Assembly: GCF_002218195.1 (NCBI RefSeq)
Contig: NZ_CP022336.1
Span: 1,793,001 to 1,857,000 of the forward strand
DNA: 64,000 bases
DNA from: Sphingorhabdus sp. SMR4y
Lineage (GTDB): Bacteria; Pseudomonadota; Alphaproteobacteria; Sphingomonadales; Sphingomonadaceae
Direction of reading: 5' to 3'
Shown here: piece after piece, positions 51,281 to 59,886 of the stretch
Position numbering within the stretch: position 1 is the first letter of the stretch
How the letters are laid out: every line of letters begins with the position of its first letter
Made by a program: the position numbers and the translations under genes
The notes under the pieces: generated by a model
Database searches by the model: none
Told to the model about the DNA's origin: nothing
Seen by the model: only the letters and a program-made list of their open reading frames with translations

Positions 51281-51541
51281 ATGTACTTATCTCCGAGATC
51301 ATTCATCAATCAGCCTGTTCAACCATTGGCCGAGCATGATCAGGAGCGGGGCTATCAACCGCTCTATCATCTCGATATCGTCAATCGCTGCCCCGGCTGT
51401 GGCAAATCGCATTGGCATGTCGGCCGGATCAGCGCCGAATGCGCTTATTGCGAGACCGCTCTGCCGCTGGCGATGGTCGCCAGCCAGCCCATGCAGCCTC
51501 GCTTTACCGAGCATTTCAGCAAAACCGCGATGGTCGCCTGA
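51281..51541 (+). CDS. Host zinc-ribbon protein, paralogue of phage gene
   Basis: 86 residues from ATG at 51281 with GGAAGGA upstream. Two CxxC pairs (CPGC, CAYC) in the block VNRCPGCGKSHWHVGRISAE. It shares 49 of 55 aligned residues with the phage protein at 13395-13634, including the N-terminal YLSPRS. It is known to me only as a small conserved sphingomonad protein; function unknown. Confidence 0.75.
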   Translation: MYLSPRSFINQPVQPLAEHDQERGYQPLYHLDIVNRCPGCGKSHWHVGRISAECAYCETALPLAMVASQPMQPRFTEHFSKTAMVA

Positions 51542-51555
51542 CCGGCAGGAGCCCT

Positions 51556-52647
51556 TCAGCCCGCCTTCATACGTTCCAGATAGGAAGCAGCCGCATTTGA
51601 CTTGATCCGCACCCACATCGGCTTGTGATCGGACAGTTGATAGGTGCGCCAGTTGCCCTTGTAATATTTCGTCAGCGCAGTGCCCTGCTTGTTCTTGCCT
51701 CCCGCTTTCTTCCTCAGCTCCTTTTCATATTCCAGCACGTCGCCATCCCGGAAGATCGACTTGAAAATCTCGAAAATGCCGGCATTGGCCTTCTTCGGAT
51801 CATCGGTCTGACGGTCTATGAAATTCAGCGTGTCATCATCGGTCATGAAGGCGATCTGATCATAATATTTGCTGAGGTCCAGATTCGACGGCCGGTTAAG
51901 CGCATTGGGAATCCGGAAACCATGCCGCTTCAGCGCGGTCATCGTTTCATGATCGGGGTGGACGATATTGAAATCCCCCAACAGGATCAGTGACCGGCCT
52001 TCCTTTTGCGCCTGTTCGGCCCGATCGGCGAAATAGTCGGCGACCCGGTCGATTTCCTGCACCCTTTGCTGCAGCTTCGATCCTGACGACGAGCCGTAGA
52101 AGAGGTGCACCGTACAGATATCGAACTTGAACCAGCCGGACTGGAAGGCGGTGATGAACGGCGACCGCCGGAACTGCTTGCCCTGATATAGCGCCCCACC
52201 CTCTCCAGCCGTATCATCGGTTATCAGCATCTCGGTCGGCAGGACGATTTCGCCCGCGATATTCTGGAACCGCACCTTGCGCTTGTCATAGAGGTAGAGC
52301 AACCGCTCGCCGCCGCTACCAAGCTTGTGATGGGTCTTGTCCGACGCGATGAAATCATAGTCCGGCCCCAGCCGGTCCATCACCGCATGCCAGTCGTCGA
52401 GATCGACCACTTCCTGCACCGCGACAAAGTCGAAACGGGATAAAATTTCGGCGATATACATCAGGCTTTCCGGCAACCGTCGAACCTTGCCGAAATTGCG
52501 GATATTCCAGGTCGCCAGCAGCAGCGTCTGCTCGCTGTCCTTGTCCGGCACTTCGCGGTCGAGCTGGCCGATCAGTCGCTCGAGATTGCCGACGACCCGC
52601 GGGCGATCTGCCTTGGGGATATATTTGAGATAATAATATTGCGGCAT
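51556..52647 (-). CDS. Endonuclease/exonuclease/phosphatase-family protein
   Basis: 363 residues. LLLATWNIRNFGKVRRLPES, FVAVQEVVDLDDWHAVMDRL, ILLGDFNIVHPDHETMTALK and the final YQLSDHKPMWVRI supply the Asn, Glu, Asp/Asn and Asp-His residues of the EEP fold. No signal peptide is seen. Nuclease or phosphodiesterase activity is likely; the substrate is unknown. Confidence 0.85.
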   Translation of the reverse strand: MPQYYYLKYIPKADRPRVVGNLERLIGQLDREVPDKDSEQTLLLATWNIRNFGKVRRLPESLMYIAEILSRFDFVAVQEVVDLDDWHAVMDRLGPDYDFIASDKTHHKLGSGGERLLYLYDKRKVRFQNIAGEIVLPTEMLITDDTAGEGGALYQGKQFRRSPFITAFQSGWFKFDICTVHLFYGSSSGSKLQQRVQEIDRVADYFADRAEQAQKEGRSLILLGDFNIVHPDHETMTALKRHGFRIPNALNRPSNLDLSKYYDQIAFMTDDDTLNFIDRQTDDPKKANAGIFEIFKSIFRDGDVLEYEKELRKKAGGKNKQGTALTKYYKGNWRTYQLSDHKPMWVRIKSNAAASYLERMKAG

Positions 52648-52949
52648 GCGGCTTCTCCCATTTTCAGGAACCAGAACACGCGACCGTTTATCTTTTGCCG
52701 GACCATAGCCGATTGTGGTGCTGTAGGACAGTCTCGATCAATCCTTGCCGTTCATCCCGAGCTTGTCGAACCGAAGGCCAGCGAAGCCAGCGGCGCCTCT
52801 CGACGGGAGGGTCCTTCGACAGGCTCAGGACGAACGGATATTATTGCCGTTCGTCCTGAGCCTGTCGAAGGGCTTCTCTCGTCTAAAAGCATAGTTCGAC
52901 AGGTTCACCACTAGGGGATTCGATCCGAACATCATCGCCCGTCCGCCCC
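52648..52949. other. Gene-free region with REP-like repeats
   Basis: Holds the perfect inverted repeat at 52813-52871 and weaker relatives on either side: TTCATCCCGAGCTTGTCGAA near 52751 and GTTCGACAGGTTCACC near 52894. No gene seen. Confidence 0.7.
52813..52871. repeat. REP-like perfect inverted repeat
   Basis: Two exact 25-base arms (starting CCTTCGACAGGCTCAGGACG and its complement) around a 9-base loop. The motif CTTCGACAGGCTCAGGACGAACGG is dispersed widely in sphingomonad genomes between genes. It could stop transcription from the convergent side or bind DNA-bending proteins. Confidence 0.85.
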
Positions 52950-53858
52950 CTATATGTCGCCAAATGCTTTCAGCGCCGCCGGCGCAACGACATCCCCCCA
53001 TTCCTGCACGAAATGCCCCGCCTCTTCGATCAGCAGCGGTTCGGGGCAGCCCCTGATCAGACCGTGCATCATCTTCATCACCGGCGGACCGAGCACCGGA
53101 TCGGAGCCGCCGATCGCCATGAAGCTGGGCCCCGTCCATTCGCTGCTCCAGTAAGCCGCAGCCTGCCTGCTGACTGCAACACCGTCCATATCCGGCTCGA
53201 CCGGGACCAGCGCCGGGAATGTCCGCGCGCCGGCCTGATAGCGGTCATCCGGATAAGGCGCATTATAGGCAGCGATTTCCGCCTCGCTCATTTCCGGCGT
53301 ACCGCGCGCGATAATCTGGCCTGCATTAAATTCCGGCACGGTCAGCGCATATTCCTTCCAGGCGTTGAACCCGTCGCCCGCTCCGGTGCCAAGACCCAGC
53401 GCGGTGTTCATGATGATTAGCCGCGACAACCGTGGCTCGAAAGCTTCGTCCACCGGCAGCGTCAGCCCGATCAACCCGCCCCAGTCCTGCACCACCAGGG
53501 TGATATTCTGCAAATCCAAACGTTCGACCAGAGCCAGTATATGGTTGCGATGAAAATCGAAGGTGTAGGTATCAAGATCCGTTGGCTTGTCGGACCGGCC
53601 AAAGCCGAAGAAATCCGGACAGACCACCCGCGCACCGGTGGCGGTGAAATGCGGGATCATCTTGCGATAGAGAAACGACCAGCTCGGCTCCCCATGCAGG
53701 CACAGGAAAGTCCGCTCGGCCTCTGCCGGCCCGGTATCGATCCAGGCGGCGCGCAGCCCCTCGTAGCCGGGCAGATCATCGGCATAGTGAACCGGAAGGT
53801 CAAAGTCCGGGATATCGGCGAAACGCTCTTCGGGCGTGCGCAGGGCGGCGATTGTCAT
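52950..53858 (-). CDS. Haloalkane dehalogenase-like hydrolase
   Basis: 302-residue alpha/beta hydrolase. Oxyanion-hole motif LCLHGEPSWSFLYRKM, nucleophile Asp with halide-binding Trp in VVQDWGGLIGLTLP, acid Asp in GGSDPVLGPPVM and His in EEAGHFVQEWG match haloalkane dehalogenases of subfamily I. VVCPDFFGFGRSDKPTD also fits. It would release halide from haloalkanes; the natural substrate is unknown. Confidence 0.85.
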   Translation of the reverse strand: MTIAALRTPEERFADIPDFDLPVHYADDLPGYEGLRAAWIDTGPAEAERTFLCLHGEPSWSFLYRKMIPHFTATGARVVCPDFFGFGRSDKPTDLDTYTFDFHRNHILALVERLDLQNITLVVQDWGGLIGLTLPVDEAFEPRLSRLIIMNTALGLGTGAGDGFNAWKEYALTVPEFNAGQIIARGTPEMSEAEIAAYNAPYPDDRYQAGARTFPALVPVEPDMDGVAVSRQAAAYWSSEWTGPSFMAIGGSDPVLGPPVMKMMHGLIRGCPEPLLIEEAGHFVQEWGDVVAPAALKAFGDI

Positions 53859-54031
53859 GGCGAATATCCTCTTCTGTTTCGGCCGGCATAGCAGAAGTCA
53901 ATGCCCGCAAGATAGGGACCAGCTGCGCCAAAGTTCGTCAAAGTTCGGGCCAATGAACGCTTGTTTTGCGTGATGTAGGATAGAAAGTTGCGGATGCCTG
54001 ACATTATATTTCCTACACATGGAGCGCCGCC

Positions 54032-54673
54032 ATGATACAGGGTCGTGCGGGTTCGGACTTTGATAGCAATATCCAAACAAGGACGGTTGCGCCTGAGGCC
54101 GCAAATCCGATAAGGCCGATTGACGATATCATTGATAAGCTTTGGGATGATAGATTGAGGCAATCGGATAACGATAGCAAACAAATGGATGCAGCGAGCA
54201 CGCTTTGTACATCCTGCGGCCTCTGTTGCGACGGCAGCTTGTTCAGCATCGCGCCATTGGTCCCTGAAGATGGCGCTGTTGTGCCTCCGTTGCGCTCGCA
54301 TGAAGATGGCGATGAACGCTATCTTTCGCTTCCCTGTCCGGCACTGGACAGCGCGAGATGTTGTACAGTCTATGGCAATCGCCCCAGGATTTGCGGTGCT
54401 TTTCGCTGCGCTTTGCTGGACCGGCTGGATGGTGGAAAAATCTCTTTGCAGGAAGCAATGCGAAAAGTTGCCGTGGCTCGACAACATAAATCAAGGACGC
54501 TCGCGGTGGTCGGCCAGTTTGTCGACACCGATGGCCGGGGCATGAAAGATATCAAACGAAGCTACGGGAACTTGAGTTCAGAGGACCGGACCCGCGATAT
54601 GCGATCCTATAGAGAAGGAGAGTTTTTGCTAAAAGCCTTTGGTCACTACCTAAAGAAACATTTTTTCCAATAA
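54032..54673 (+). CDS. YkgJ-type cysteine-cluster protein
   Basis: 213 residues from ATG at 54032 (GGAG upstream). Cys cluster CTSCGLCCDGSLF at about 59-65, then PCPALDSARCC, YGNRPRICGAFRC, giving the CxxCxxCC...CP...C pattern of the YkgJ/UPF0153 family, thought to bind zinc or an iron-sulfur cluster. The N-terminal 50 residues are extra and polar. Converges on the small peptide gene at 54838. Function unknown; the chemical partner may be that peptide, but this is speculation. Confidence 0.8.
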   Translation: MIQGRAGSDFDSNIQTRTVAPEAANPIRPIDDIIDKLWDDRLRQSDNDSKQMDAASTLCTSCGLCCDGSLFSIAPLVPEDGAVVPPLRSHEDGDERYLSLPCPALDSARCCTVYGNRPRICGAFRCALLDRLDGGKISLQEAMRKVAVARQHKSRTLAVVGQFVDTDGRGMKDIKRSYGNLSSEDRTRDMRSYREGEFLLKAFGHYLKKHFFQ

Positions 54674-54837
54674 TTTAGCGAGCAGGCGAAACCTTCCGAT
54701 AACATCATAGCAACCGGACCAGCCAGCAAACAAAAAACATGTCTGCTTGCTGATAGGGAAAGAATTGCGCGGGAGCCACAATTTCAAAGCTATTAAAGTA
54801 GAGCTGTCAGAGCGGCTCTAATATCAGTCCTTGAAGT
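54674..54837. other. Convergent intergenic region
   Basis: No gene. The pair CAGCAA/TTGCTG around CAAACAAAAAACATG (near 54722-54750) may be a weak hairpin ending either convergent transcript. Confidence 0.3.
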
Positions 54838-54981
54838 TTATGATGCCCCAACCAAGGTTCCGGCCTCTATCCCCACACTCTTTTTACCCTCAGTATAATC
54901 TTCCAAAACAATCTCGGTCAGCTCGGGCTTTTCGTAAATTCGTTTGGCCGGTGTCGCTTCTGATTTGTTGCTCGTTTTCAT
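54838..54981 (-). CDS. Candidate lasso-type RiPP precursor peptide
   Basis: 47 codons starting MKTSNKSEATPAKRIYEKPE. Residues 16-21 read YEKPEL, the YxxPxL motif of lasso leader peptides; Thr30 is the next-to-last leader residue and is followed by Gly32. The putative core GKKSVGIEAGTLVGAS has Glu at position 8, suited to an eight-residue Gly1-Glu8 ring. No Cys. A ribosome-binding site (AAAGG) and promoter (55029-55055) lie upstream. No lasso protease, RRE or cyclase gene lies within the window, so the call rests on precursor features alone; it could be an unrelated small protein. Confidence 0.5.
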   Translation of the reverse strand: MKTSNKSEATPAKRIYEKPELTEIVLEDYTEGKKSVGIEAGTLVGAS

Positions 54982-55028
54982 GGTCTGCCTTTCGATAAGC
55001 ATCGCGATTACTTCGCGAAGGCCAATAA

Positions 55029-55055
55029 AGTATACAGCTGGCGCACGCCGGTCAA
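55029..55055 (-). promoter_or_regulatory. Probable promoter of precursor peptide
   Basis: On the minus strand, -35 TTGACC (55055-55050) and -10 TATACT (55034-55029) with a 15-base spacer, or TACTTT with 17. The leader would be about 40 bases and contains the palindrome CTTCGCGAAG. Confidence 0.45.
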
Positions 55056-55087
55056 GATGATCTGTTCAAGCAGGCCACAGATCATCT
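55055..55087 (-). terminator. Hairpin after Rieske gene
   Basis: Perfect 11-base stem AGATGATCTGT/ACAGATCATCT with an 11-base loop, 62 bases after the Rieske stop. No T run follows, so it may be a terminator stem or an operator next to the peptide promoter. Confidence 0.45.
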
Positions 55088-55149
55088 GAGAACGAGCGCG
55101 ATTCATCTTGCCCGGACAGAACACTCAACTTTGCCGATTCGCGCCACCT

Positions 55150-56517
55150 TCACGCCAGATATTCGTCCAGCGTCATCTGCAGCCGCCGGATCCGAGCCTC
55201 CTGATAATTGCCAAGCGACTGGGCGCCTTTCTTCGAGGCTTTGGCGCCATCTCTTTGCATCGCGAGATTGTCGGTGTCCTGATCGAGGATGTCCGCGAGA
55301 ACAAAGCCTTCGACGCTGGTGTAGCTGTCCTCTATCTCCAGCCGGATCGGCTTGGCCGGCGCCGGGCGCTCGCCATTTTCGGGAAGCGGTTGCAGCACCA
55401 ATATCTCGTGCAGGCAATGGTCGACGTCGATCGGGCGGAAGCGGTAGCAGAGGCGGATGTTGATGCCGGGGAAGAAGAACATGTTGGGAAAGAGGAAATA
55501 TTCGAGGCTGTCGATCATCTCGCTGGTCGAGACACCGGACAGATCGACATTGAACTCGCTGCCATGTTCCTGGCGCAGCATTTCGGCATGGACTTTCCGG
55601 GCCGAGGCTCCTTCTGGAAGGTCCTTCGGATCGCGGCCGAGTTTCTCGAATAGCTTGGCCTCGCTGACCGGCTGATTCAGATGCGGGCTGGGCACGCCGA
55701 TCGCGTGCATGAAACGACTGACATTCTTGCCGAAAATATCATATTGCGCATTGGCATCGCCGGCCGTGTAGACCGCCTGCGAATGGGTTTCGAGCACATG
55801 ATAGGCCTCGAGGAACGCCTCCATCGCCATTTTCCAGTTGGCCGGCAGGACCTTCTGTGTGTGCAGCGCGACATACCGGTCGTCCATCGGCCATTGCTTG
55901 AAATGATCCGGCAATATTTCCAGATAATCGGCCAGCGGCGGCGCATCGTCGTCCATATTGATGAAGACAAATCCGCCCCACAGTTCGCAGCGGATCTCGG
56001 TCAGGCCGAAATTATCCTCGTTCAGATGCGGGAAGTCCCAGCGGCAGGGGATTTCCTTGAGCGATCCGTCAAGATTGAAGGTCATGCCGTGGAAGGGGCA
56101 GCGGATATGCGCGCGTTTGGCACCGCTGCTGCCCTCGGTGGCGAATTTCATGCCGCGATGCGGGCAGCTGTTCACGAACGCCCGGATCTTTCCGTCATCG
56201 CCGTGCACGACCAATATCGAATAGGGTCCGACATCATAGACATGCTGATTGCCGGGTGAAGGAATATGTTCCTCGCGACAGGCCCATTGCCACGTCCGGT
56301 TCCACATCCGGTCGATCTCGCGGTCATGAACAGCGGGATCGATATAGCGATCAAAGCTGATATCCTCGTCGCCGAGAAATTCATATTGCTCGGCCCGCAT
56401 CGCCGGCGGCGGATTGTCGCCGTCGGCATCCATGATATCCTGCATCGAGGGCCCCGGGCAACGCGCCTCCCCTGGCGCGAGTTCAGGATTGGCGGGCTTG
56501 GTCAGGTCATAGGTCAT
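55150..56517 (-). CDS. Rieske aromatic ring-hydroxylating oxygenase alpha
   Basis: 455 residues. Rieske cluster ligands in SCPHRGMKFA and RCPFHGMTFNLDG; mononuclear iron ligands in EAFLEAYHVLETHS. This is the catalytic subunit of a Rieske non-heme oxygenase. No reductase or ferredoxin gene follows, so electron donors are elsewhere. The next gene upstream is a SnoaL-like protein overlapping it, which may be a small-subunit equivalent. Confidence 0.88.
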   Translation of the reverse strand: MTYDLTKPANPELAPGEARCPGPSMQDIMDADGDNPPPAMRAEQYEFLGDEDISFDRYIDPAVHDREIDRMWNRTWQWACREEHIPSPGNQHVYDVGPYSILVVHGDDGKIRAFVNSCPHRGMKFATEGSSGAKRAHIRCPFHGMTFNLDGSLKEIPCRWDFPHLNEDNFGLTEIRCELWGGFVFINMDDDAPPLADYLEILPDHFKQWPMDDRYVALHTQKVLPANWKMAMEAFLEAYHVLETHSQAVYTAGDANAQYDIFGKNVSRFMHAIGVPSPHLNQPVSEAKLFEKLGRDPKDLPEGASARKVHAEMLRQEHGSEFNVDLSGVSTSEMIDSLEYFLFPNMFFFPGINIRLCYRFRPIDVDHCLHEILVLQPLPENGERPAPAKPIRLEIEDSYTSVEGFVLADILDQDTDNLAMQRDGAKASKKGAQSLGNYQEARIRRLQMTLDEYLA

Positions 56518-57073
56518 GGTCGGGCTCCAATTTGCGATTCATGGCAATACGGTCGTACAGCGGGTCGTCGGGCTTGCGCGCGCCTAGGATCATCGGCGAC
56601 CCGTCAAGGAAGGCATCGGTACAGGGATCGTCGCGGACCCAGTCCACCAGCTCCGATCGATAGGCAAATTTCCAGACCCCGTCGCGCTTCTCCATCCGGT
56701 CGACATAGCGGCCGGCGATGAACAGGTCGCGCTTCTCGCCCGCCTCGCCCGTCAGCTTGTGATAGGCCTGATAATAGACCTCGCCATGGGCCTGATCGCC
56801 GGACAGCTCGATCAGATGCTGGCCGAGCATGTGATGGTTGCGCTCGTGCGTTTTCAGCGCCTCGATGCAGAAGTCGGCAAAGCCGTCCGGACCACCCTCG
56901 TAGATTCCGTAGCTCAGATAGGCGTCATCCCAGAATTGCGCCCGCAGCAGATCACGGTCCAGACGGTCCAGACCACGCATATATAGCGCGGCCAGATCGC
57001 GGATCGCCAGATTGGCCGTTACGGCCTCCAGTTCGGTTGCCCTAATCGCATCTCTCCTGTTCTTTTGAGGCAT
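56507..57073 (-). CDS. SnoaL-like NTF2-fold protein
   Basis: 188 residues from ATG at 57073. AVTANLAIRDLAALYMRGLD, DRDLLRAQFWDDAYLSYGIY and LFIAGRYVDRMEKRDGVWKF are the SnoaL_4 pattern. Overlaps the Rieske gene by 11 bases. Such folds serve as beta subunits of ring-hydroxylating oxygenases or as isomerases. The start has no clear ribosome-binding site. Confidence 0.75.
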   Translation of the reverse strand: MPQKNRRDAIRATELEAVTANLAIRDLAALYMRGLDRLDRDLLRAQFWDDAYLSYGIYEGGPDGFADFCIEALKTHERNHHMLGQHLIELSGDQAHGEVYYQAYHKLTGEAGEKRDLFIAGRYVDRMEKRDGVWKFAYRSELVDWVRDDPCTDAFLDGSPMILGARKPDDPLYDRIAMNRKLEPDHDL

Positions 57074-57128
57074 AGTAGGAGCCGGACGGATCGGGTAAAT
57101 TACCCTTATCGATAGCGGGAGAGTGACT

Positions 57129-57668
57129 ATGGCCGATACCAATCAAGCGAGCATGCAGGAGCCTGGCCGCGCGCCCAGCCCGGCAGAAATGGCGGATCGC
57201 GCCGCCATCGCCGAGATCATTGCGCTGCACTGCCGCGGCGTCGACCGGGCCGACGAGGCGACCCTGAAAAGCTGCTACTGGCCCGACGCCACCACCGCTT
57301 ACGGACCGGAAGCCGTGCCCGCTCACGGCTTTTGCGAGGAACTTGTGCCGGCGATCAAGGCGTTCCGGCAGACCCACCATATGGTCACCAACATCCTCTA
57401 CGCCTTCGATGGCCCGCAGGCGCACGTCGAAAGCTATCTGATCGCCTTTCACTATCTCGCCGGAGCGGATGGCGCGGACAGCGAGATGACCTATCTCGGC
57501 CGCTATCTCGACCGGTTCGAAAAGCGCGGCGACATCTGGAAGATCCGGCACCGCGAACCGGTGATGAGCTGGAGCCAGAATGCCGCCACCACCCATGACG
57601 GCGACCACCCCGCCCTGTCGGCGCTGCGCCAGGCGGCGCGCTTCCCGGACGATATTGTCTACAAATAA
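57129..57668 (+). CDS. SnoaL-like NTF2-fold protein
   Basis: 179 residues from ATG at 57129 (GGGAGAG upstream). DRAAIAEIIALHCRGVDRAD, LKSCYWPDATTAYGPE and MTYLGRYLDRFEKRGDIWKI resemble the divergent SnoaL gene 55 bases away, so the two are likely paralogues sharing a regulatory gap with the Rieske operon. Confidence 0.75.
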   Translation: MADTNQASMQEPGRAPSPAEMADRAAIAEIIALHCRGVDRADEATLKSCYWPDATTAYGPEAVPAHGFCEELVPAIKAFRQTHHMVTNILYAFDGPQAHVESYLIAFHYLAGADGADSEMTYLGRYLDRFEKRGDIWKIRHREPVMSWSQNAATTHDGDHPALSALRQAARFPDDIVYK

Positions 57669-58111
57669 CGCCCACCCGGCGGCAAATTGACAAGATAGCC
57701 CCGCTTTTGTTTTCTGCGATCTTTGCCGGAAGGTCCCAGAAAACAACCCTTTTTCTGCAACCGCAGCGGTCCCGAGTGTAACCTTTGCACAAACCGCCGC
57801 CCGCACACTCCCGTGACCAGAGGCCATGGCTGGCCAAAGACTCGTCACCACAGCCAGCATAACCGCAAGGGACCCGTGTAGGACAGCGGCAATCGCTCCG
57901 CAGGGCCGGCCCCTTGTGGCAATTTTGCATCAGACGCGGCGCAATCGCATCTTTTTCACTTTCCGATGGAACGCTCCCCGTTGCCGACCGTTCTCATGGT
58001 TCCCCGATCGGTCGCGCCCCCATTATGGCGGCTGATCGGGGGGAAGCCCGCAGCCATAGCGGGCAAGACCGGAACGATCCTGTTCCATGTTTAGTTAGTT
58101 GGAGTAATAGT
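57669..58111. other. Non-coding region with hairpins
   Basis: About 440 bases without a gene. GTTTTCTG/CAGAAAAC (57709-57744) followed by TTTTT may end the SnoaL transcript. CCCCGATC/GATCGGGG (58002-58041) and GCCCGC/GCGGGC (58046-58064) would fold in the leader of the outer membrane protein mRNA. Confidence 0.5.
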
Positions 58112-58840
58112 ATGAAATCCCCCATGATCACCCCCCTGATCCTCTCCTCGGTTGTCGGCAGCTTTGCCGTGGCCGCTCCTGCTGCCGCGCAGTCCGACTC
58201 CCCCTTCACCGGTCCGCGCGCGGAAATTCTCGGCGGCTATGACACGCTGCGTTCCGGCAGCGACGTGGATGTCGATACCGACAATGACGGCATTTTCGAA
58301 AATAACACGCTCGACCAGTCGGTCGACGGCTTCGCTTATGGCGTTGCACTCGGCTATGATTTCGATGCGGGTCCTGTGGTCTTCGGTCTCGAAGGCGAAT
58401 ATATGGATTCGACCGGCGAACAGGAAGGCGACGAGGATATCAACGCGCCGTTCGGCTATCGCATCAACCTGAAGCGCGACCTCTATATCGGCGCGCGCGT
58501 CGGTGCCAAGGTCACGCCGACCACCCTGCTCTACGCCAAGGGCGGCTACACCAACACCGCGGTCGAATCCCGCTTTCAGGACCGGGCCGAAGCCGATGGC
58601 GTCGACCTGAACTTCGACGACAGCCAGCAGGTTGACGGCTATCGTCTGGGCGCAGGCGTCGAGCAAGTAATCGGCACCGGCGGCAACGGCGATGGCTCCG
58701 GCGCGTTCGTCAAGCTCGAGTATCGCTATTCCAACTATAGCTCGCTGAAATATAACGACACATTGTTCAACGATAACAATGAAATCGGCGTCGACCTCGA
58801 CCGCCACCAGGTCGTCGCGGGCGTTGGTTTCCGCTTTTAA
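58112..58840 (+). CDS. Outer membrane beta-barrel protein
   Basis: 242 residues. Signal peptide to about 27 (SSVVGSFAVAAPAAAQSDSP). Eight-strand pattern with FAYGVALGYDFDAGPVVFGL, KRDLYIGARVGAKVTPTTLL and LEYRYSNYSSLKYNDTLFND, ending GVGFRF with the terminal Phe needed for barrel assembly. Opacity/OmpA-like porin fold. GGAG precedes the ATG. Confidence 0.85.
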   Translation: MKSPMITPLILSSVVGSFAVAAPAAAQSDSPFTGPRAEILGGYDTLRSGSDVDVDTDNDGIFENNTLDQSVDGFAYGVALGYDFDAGPVVFGLEGEYMDSTGEQEGDEDINAPFGYRINLKRDLYIGARVGAKVTPTTLLYAKGGYTNTAVESRFQDRAEADGVDLNFDDSQQVDGYRLGAGVEQVIGTGGNGDGSGAFVKLEYRYSNYSSLKYNDTLFNDNNEIGVDLDRHQVVAGVGFRF

Positions 58841-58864
58841 GCTGGAACTGGTCTAGCAAGAAGA

Positions 58865-58901
58865 GGGCGTGCCGTTCAGTGGACGGCGCGCCCTTTTTTT
58901 T
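58865..58901 (+). terminator. Rho-independent terminator
   Basis: 11-base stem GGGCGTGCCGT/ACGGCGCGCCC (one G-T pair), 7-base loop, then eight T. Strong stop for the outer membrane protein transcript. Confidence 0.9.
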
Positions 58902-58976
58902 GACTTGCCCGATAGTTTGCGGTTGTCGAGAGCAGAAAGCTTGCGAACAACGCTTAAAGATACGGGAAAGCGGTCT

Positions 58977-59849
58977 TCACTGCTGCGGAATAGAACGCGC
59001 TTCGTTGCAGCCGTCCTGATTGCCCAGCTTGCAGGCATAACCGAAAAACCGACGGGCCATTTTCATGTCGACCGGGCCACCATCACCGGTGCGCGCCAAT
59101 ATGCCCGTATTCATGCAACCGCCCACGGCCCCGGCATTGCAGGATTGCGCAAAGGCCGCGCGAGCTGCGGTCCGGTCCTGCTTCACGCCTTCGCCGCCGT
59201 AGAGCGCATTGCCATAGTTCAGGCATCCATCCGCCTTGCCCTTCGTGCAGGACTTTTCGAAAGCACTGGCTGCGCTGGCCAGATCGACCGCGCCACCCTG
59301 CCCGGCCTGGGTCATCAGCCCCAGTCCGTAACAGCCATCAACGTCGTCGCCGCTGCAGGCTTTGTCAAACAGAGCTCGAGCCTTGGCGAGATCTGCGCTC
59401 ACGCCACTCCCAGCATAATAGAGATAGCCCAGATTATAGCAGGCGCTTGACCGGTTGCCCTCACACGCCTTGCTTAGCGGGCCAAGTGAAGAACCAATAT
59501 CTTTGGGCCCTCCCTCCCCGTCGCGCAGCATGCGGCCATAGACATCGCAGGACGCCGGAATATTCGCGGCACAACCCTTTGCATATGCGCGTCGCGCGAG
59601 CGGTAGATCTTTCGCGACATGCGTACCGCGATACGCCATTGATCCCAGATTATTGCAGGTAACCGCAATATTGCCGTCAAAGCAGGCGATCTTATATTGG
59701 GCGAAGGCGGTCGCGTGGTCGCCTTTGTTCGCCGCTTCCTGTCCGGCCAGCGCCGCTTTCTGATAGCTGCTCATTCCGGATTGCGCATGCGCCGCGCTAC
59801 CGGTGAGAATCACCGCAAAGACAACAATAATTTTTAACAGATTCGGCAT
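58977..59849 (-). CDS. Secreted Sel1-repeat protein, Cys-paired
   Basis: 290 residues with a signal peptide (MPNLLKIIVVFAVILTGSAA). Six or seven Sel1-like repeats of about 36 residues, each with a conserved Cys pair (for example CFDGNIAVTCNNLGSMAYRG and CSGDDVDGCYGLGLMTQAG). This matches the disulfide-bonded HcpA/B type secreted solenoids. Probable periplasmic binding protein; partner unknown. Confidence 0.8.
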   Translation of the reverse strand: MPNLLKIIVVFAVILTGSAAHAQSGMSSYQKAALAGQEAANKGDHATAFAQYKIACFDGNIAVTCNNLGSMAYRGTHVAKDLPLARRAYAKGCAANIPASCDVYGRMLRDGEGGPKDIGSSLGPLSKACEGNRSSACYNLGYLYYAGSGVSADLAKARALFDKACSGDDVDGCYGLGLMTQAGQGGAVDLASAASAFEKSCTKGKADGCLNYGNALYGGEGVKQDRTAARAAFAQSCNAGAVGGCMNTGILARTGDGGPVDMKMARRFFGYACKLGNQDGCNEARSIPQQ

Positions 59850-59886
59850 CGACTGCTCCTTCGGTAATAGGGATAGATTTTAAAAT

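Noticed and set aside
54189-54545. 118-codon plus-strand frame inside the YkgJ-type gene
   Set aside because: The overlapping frame with the CxxCxxCC cluster is clearly the real protein.
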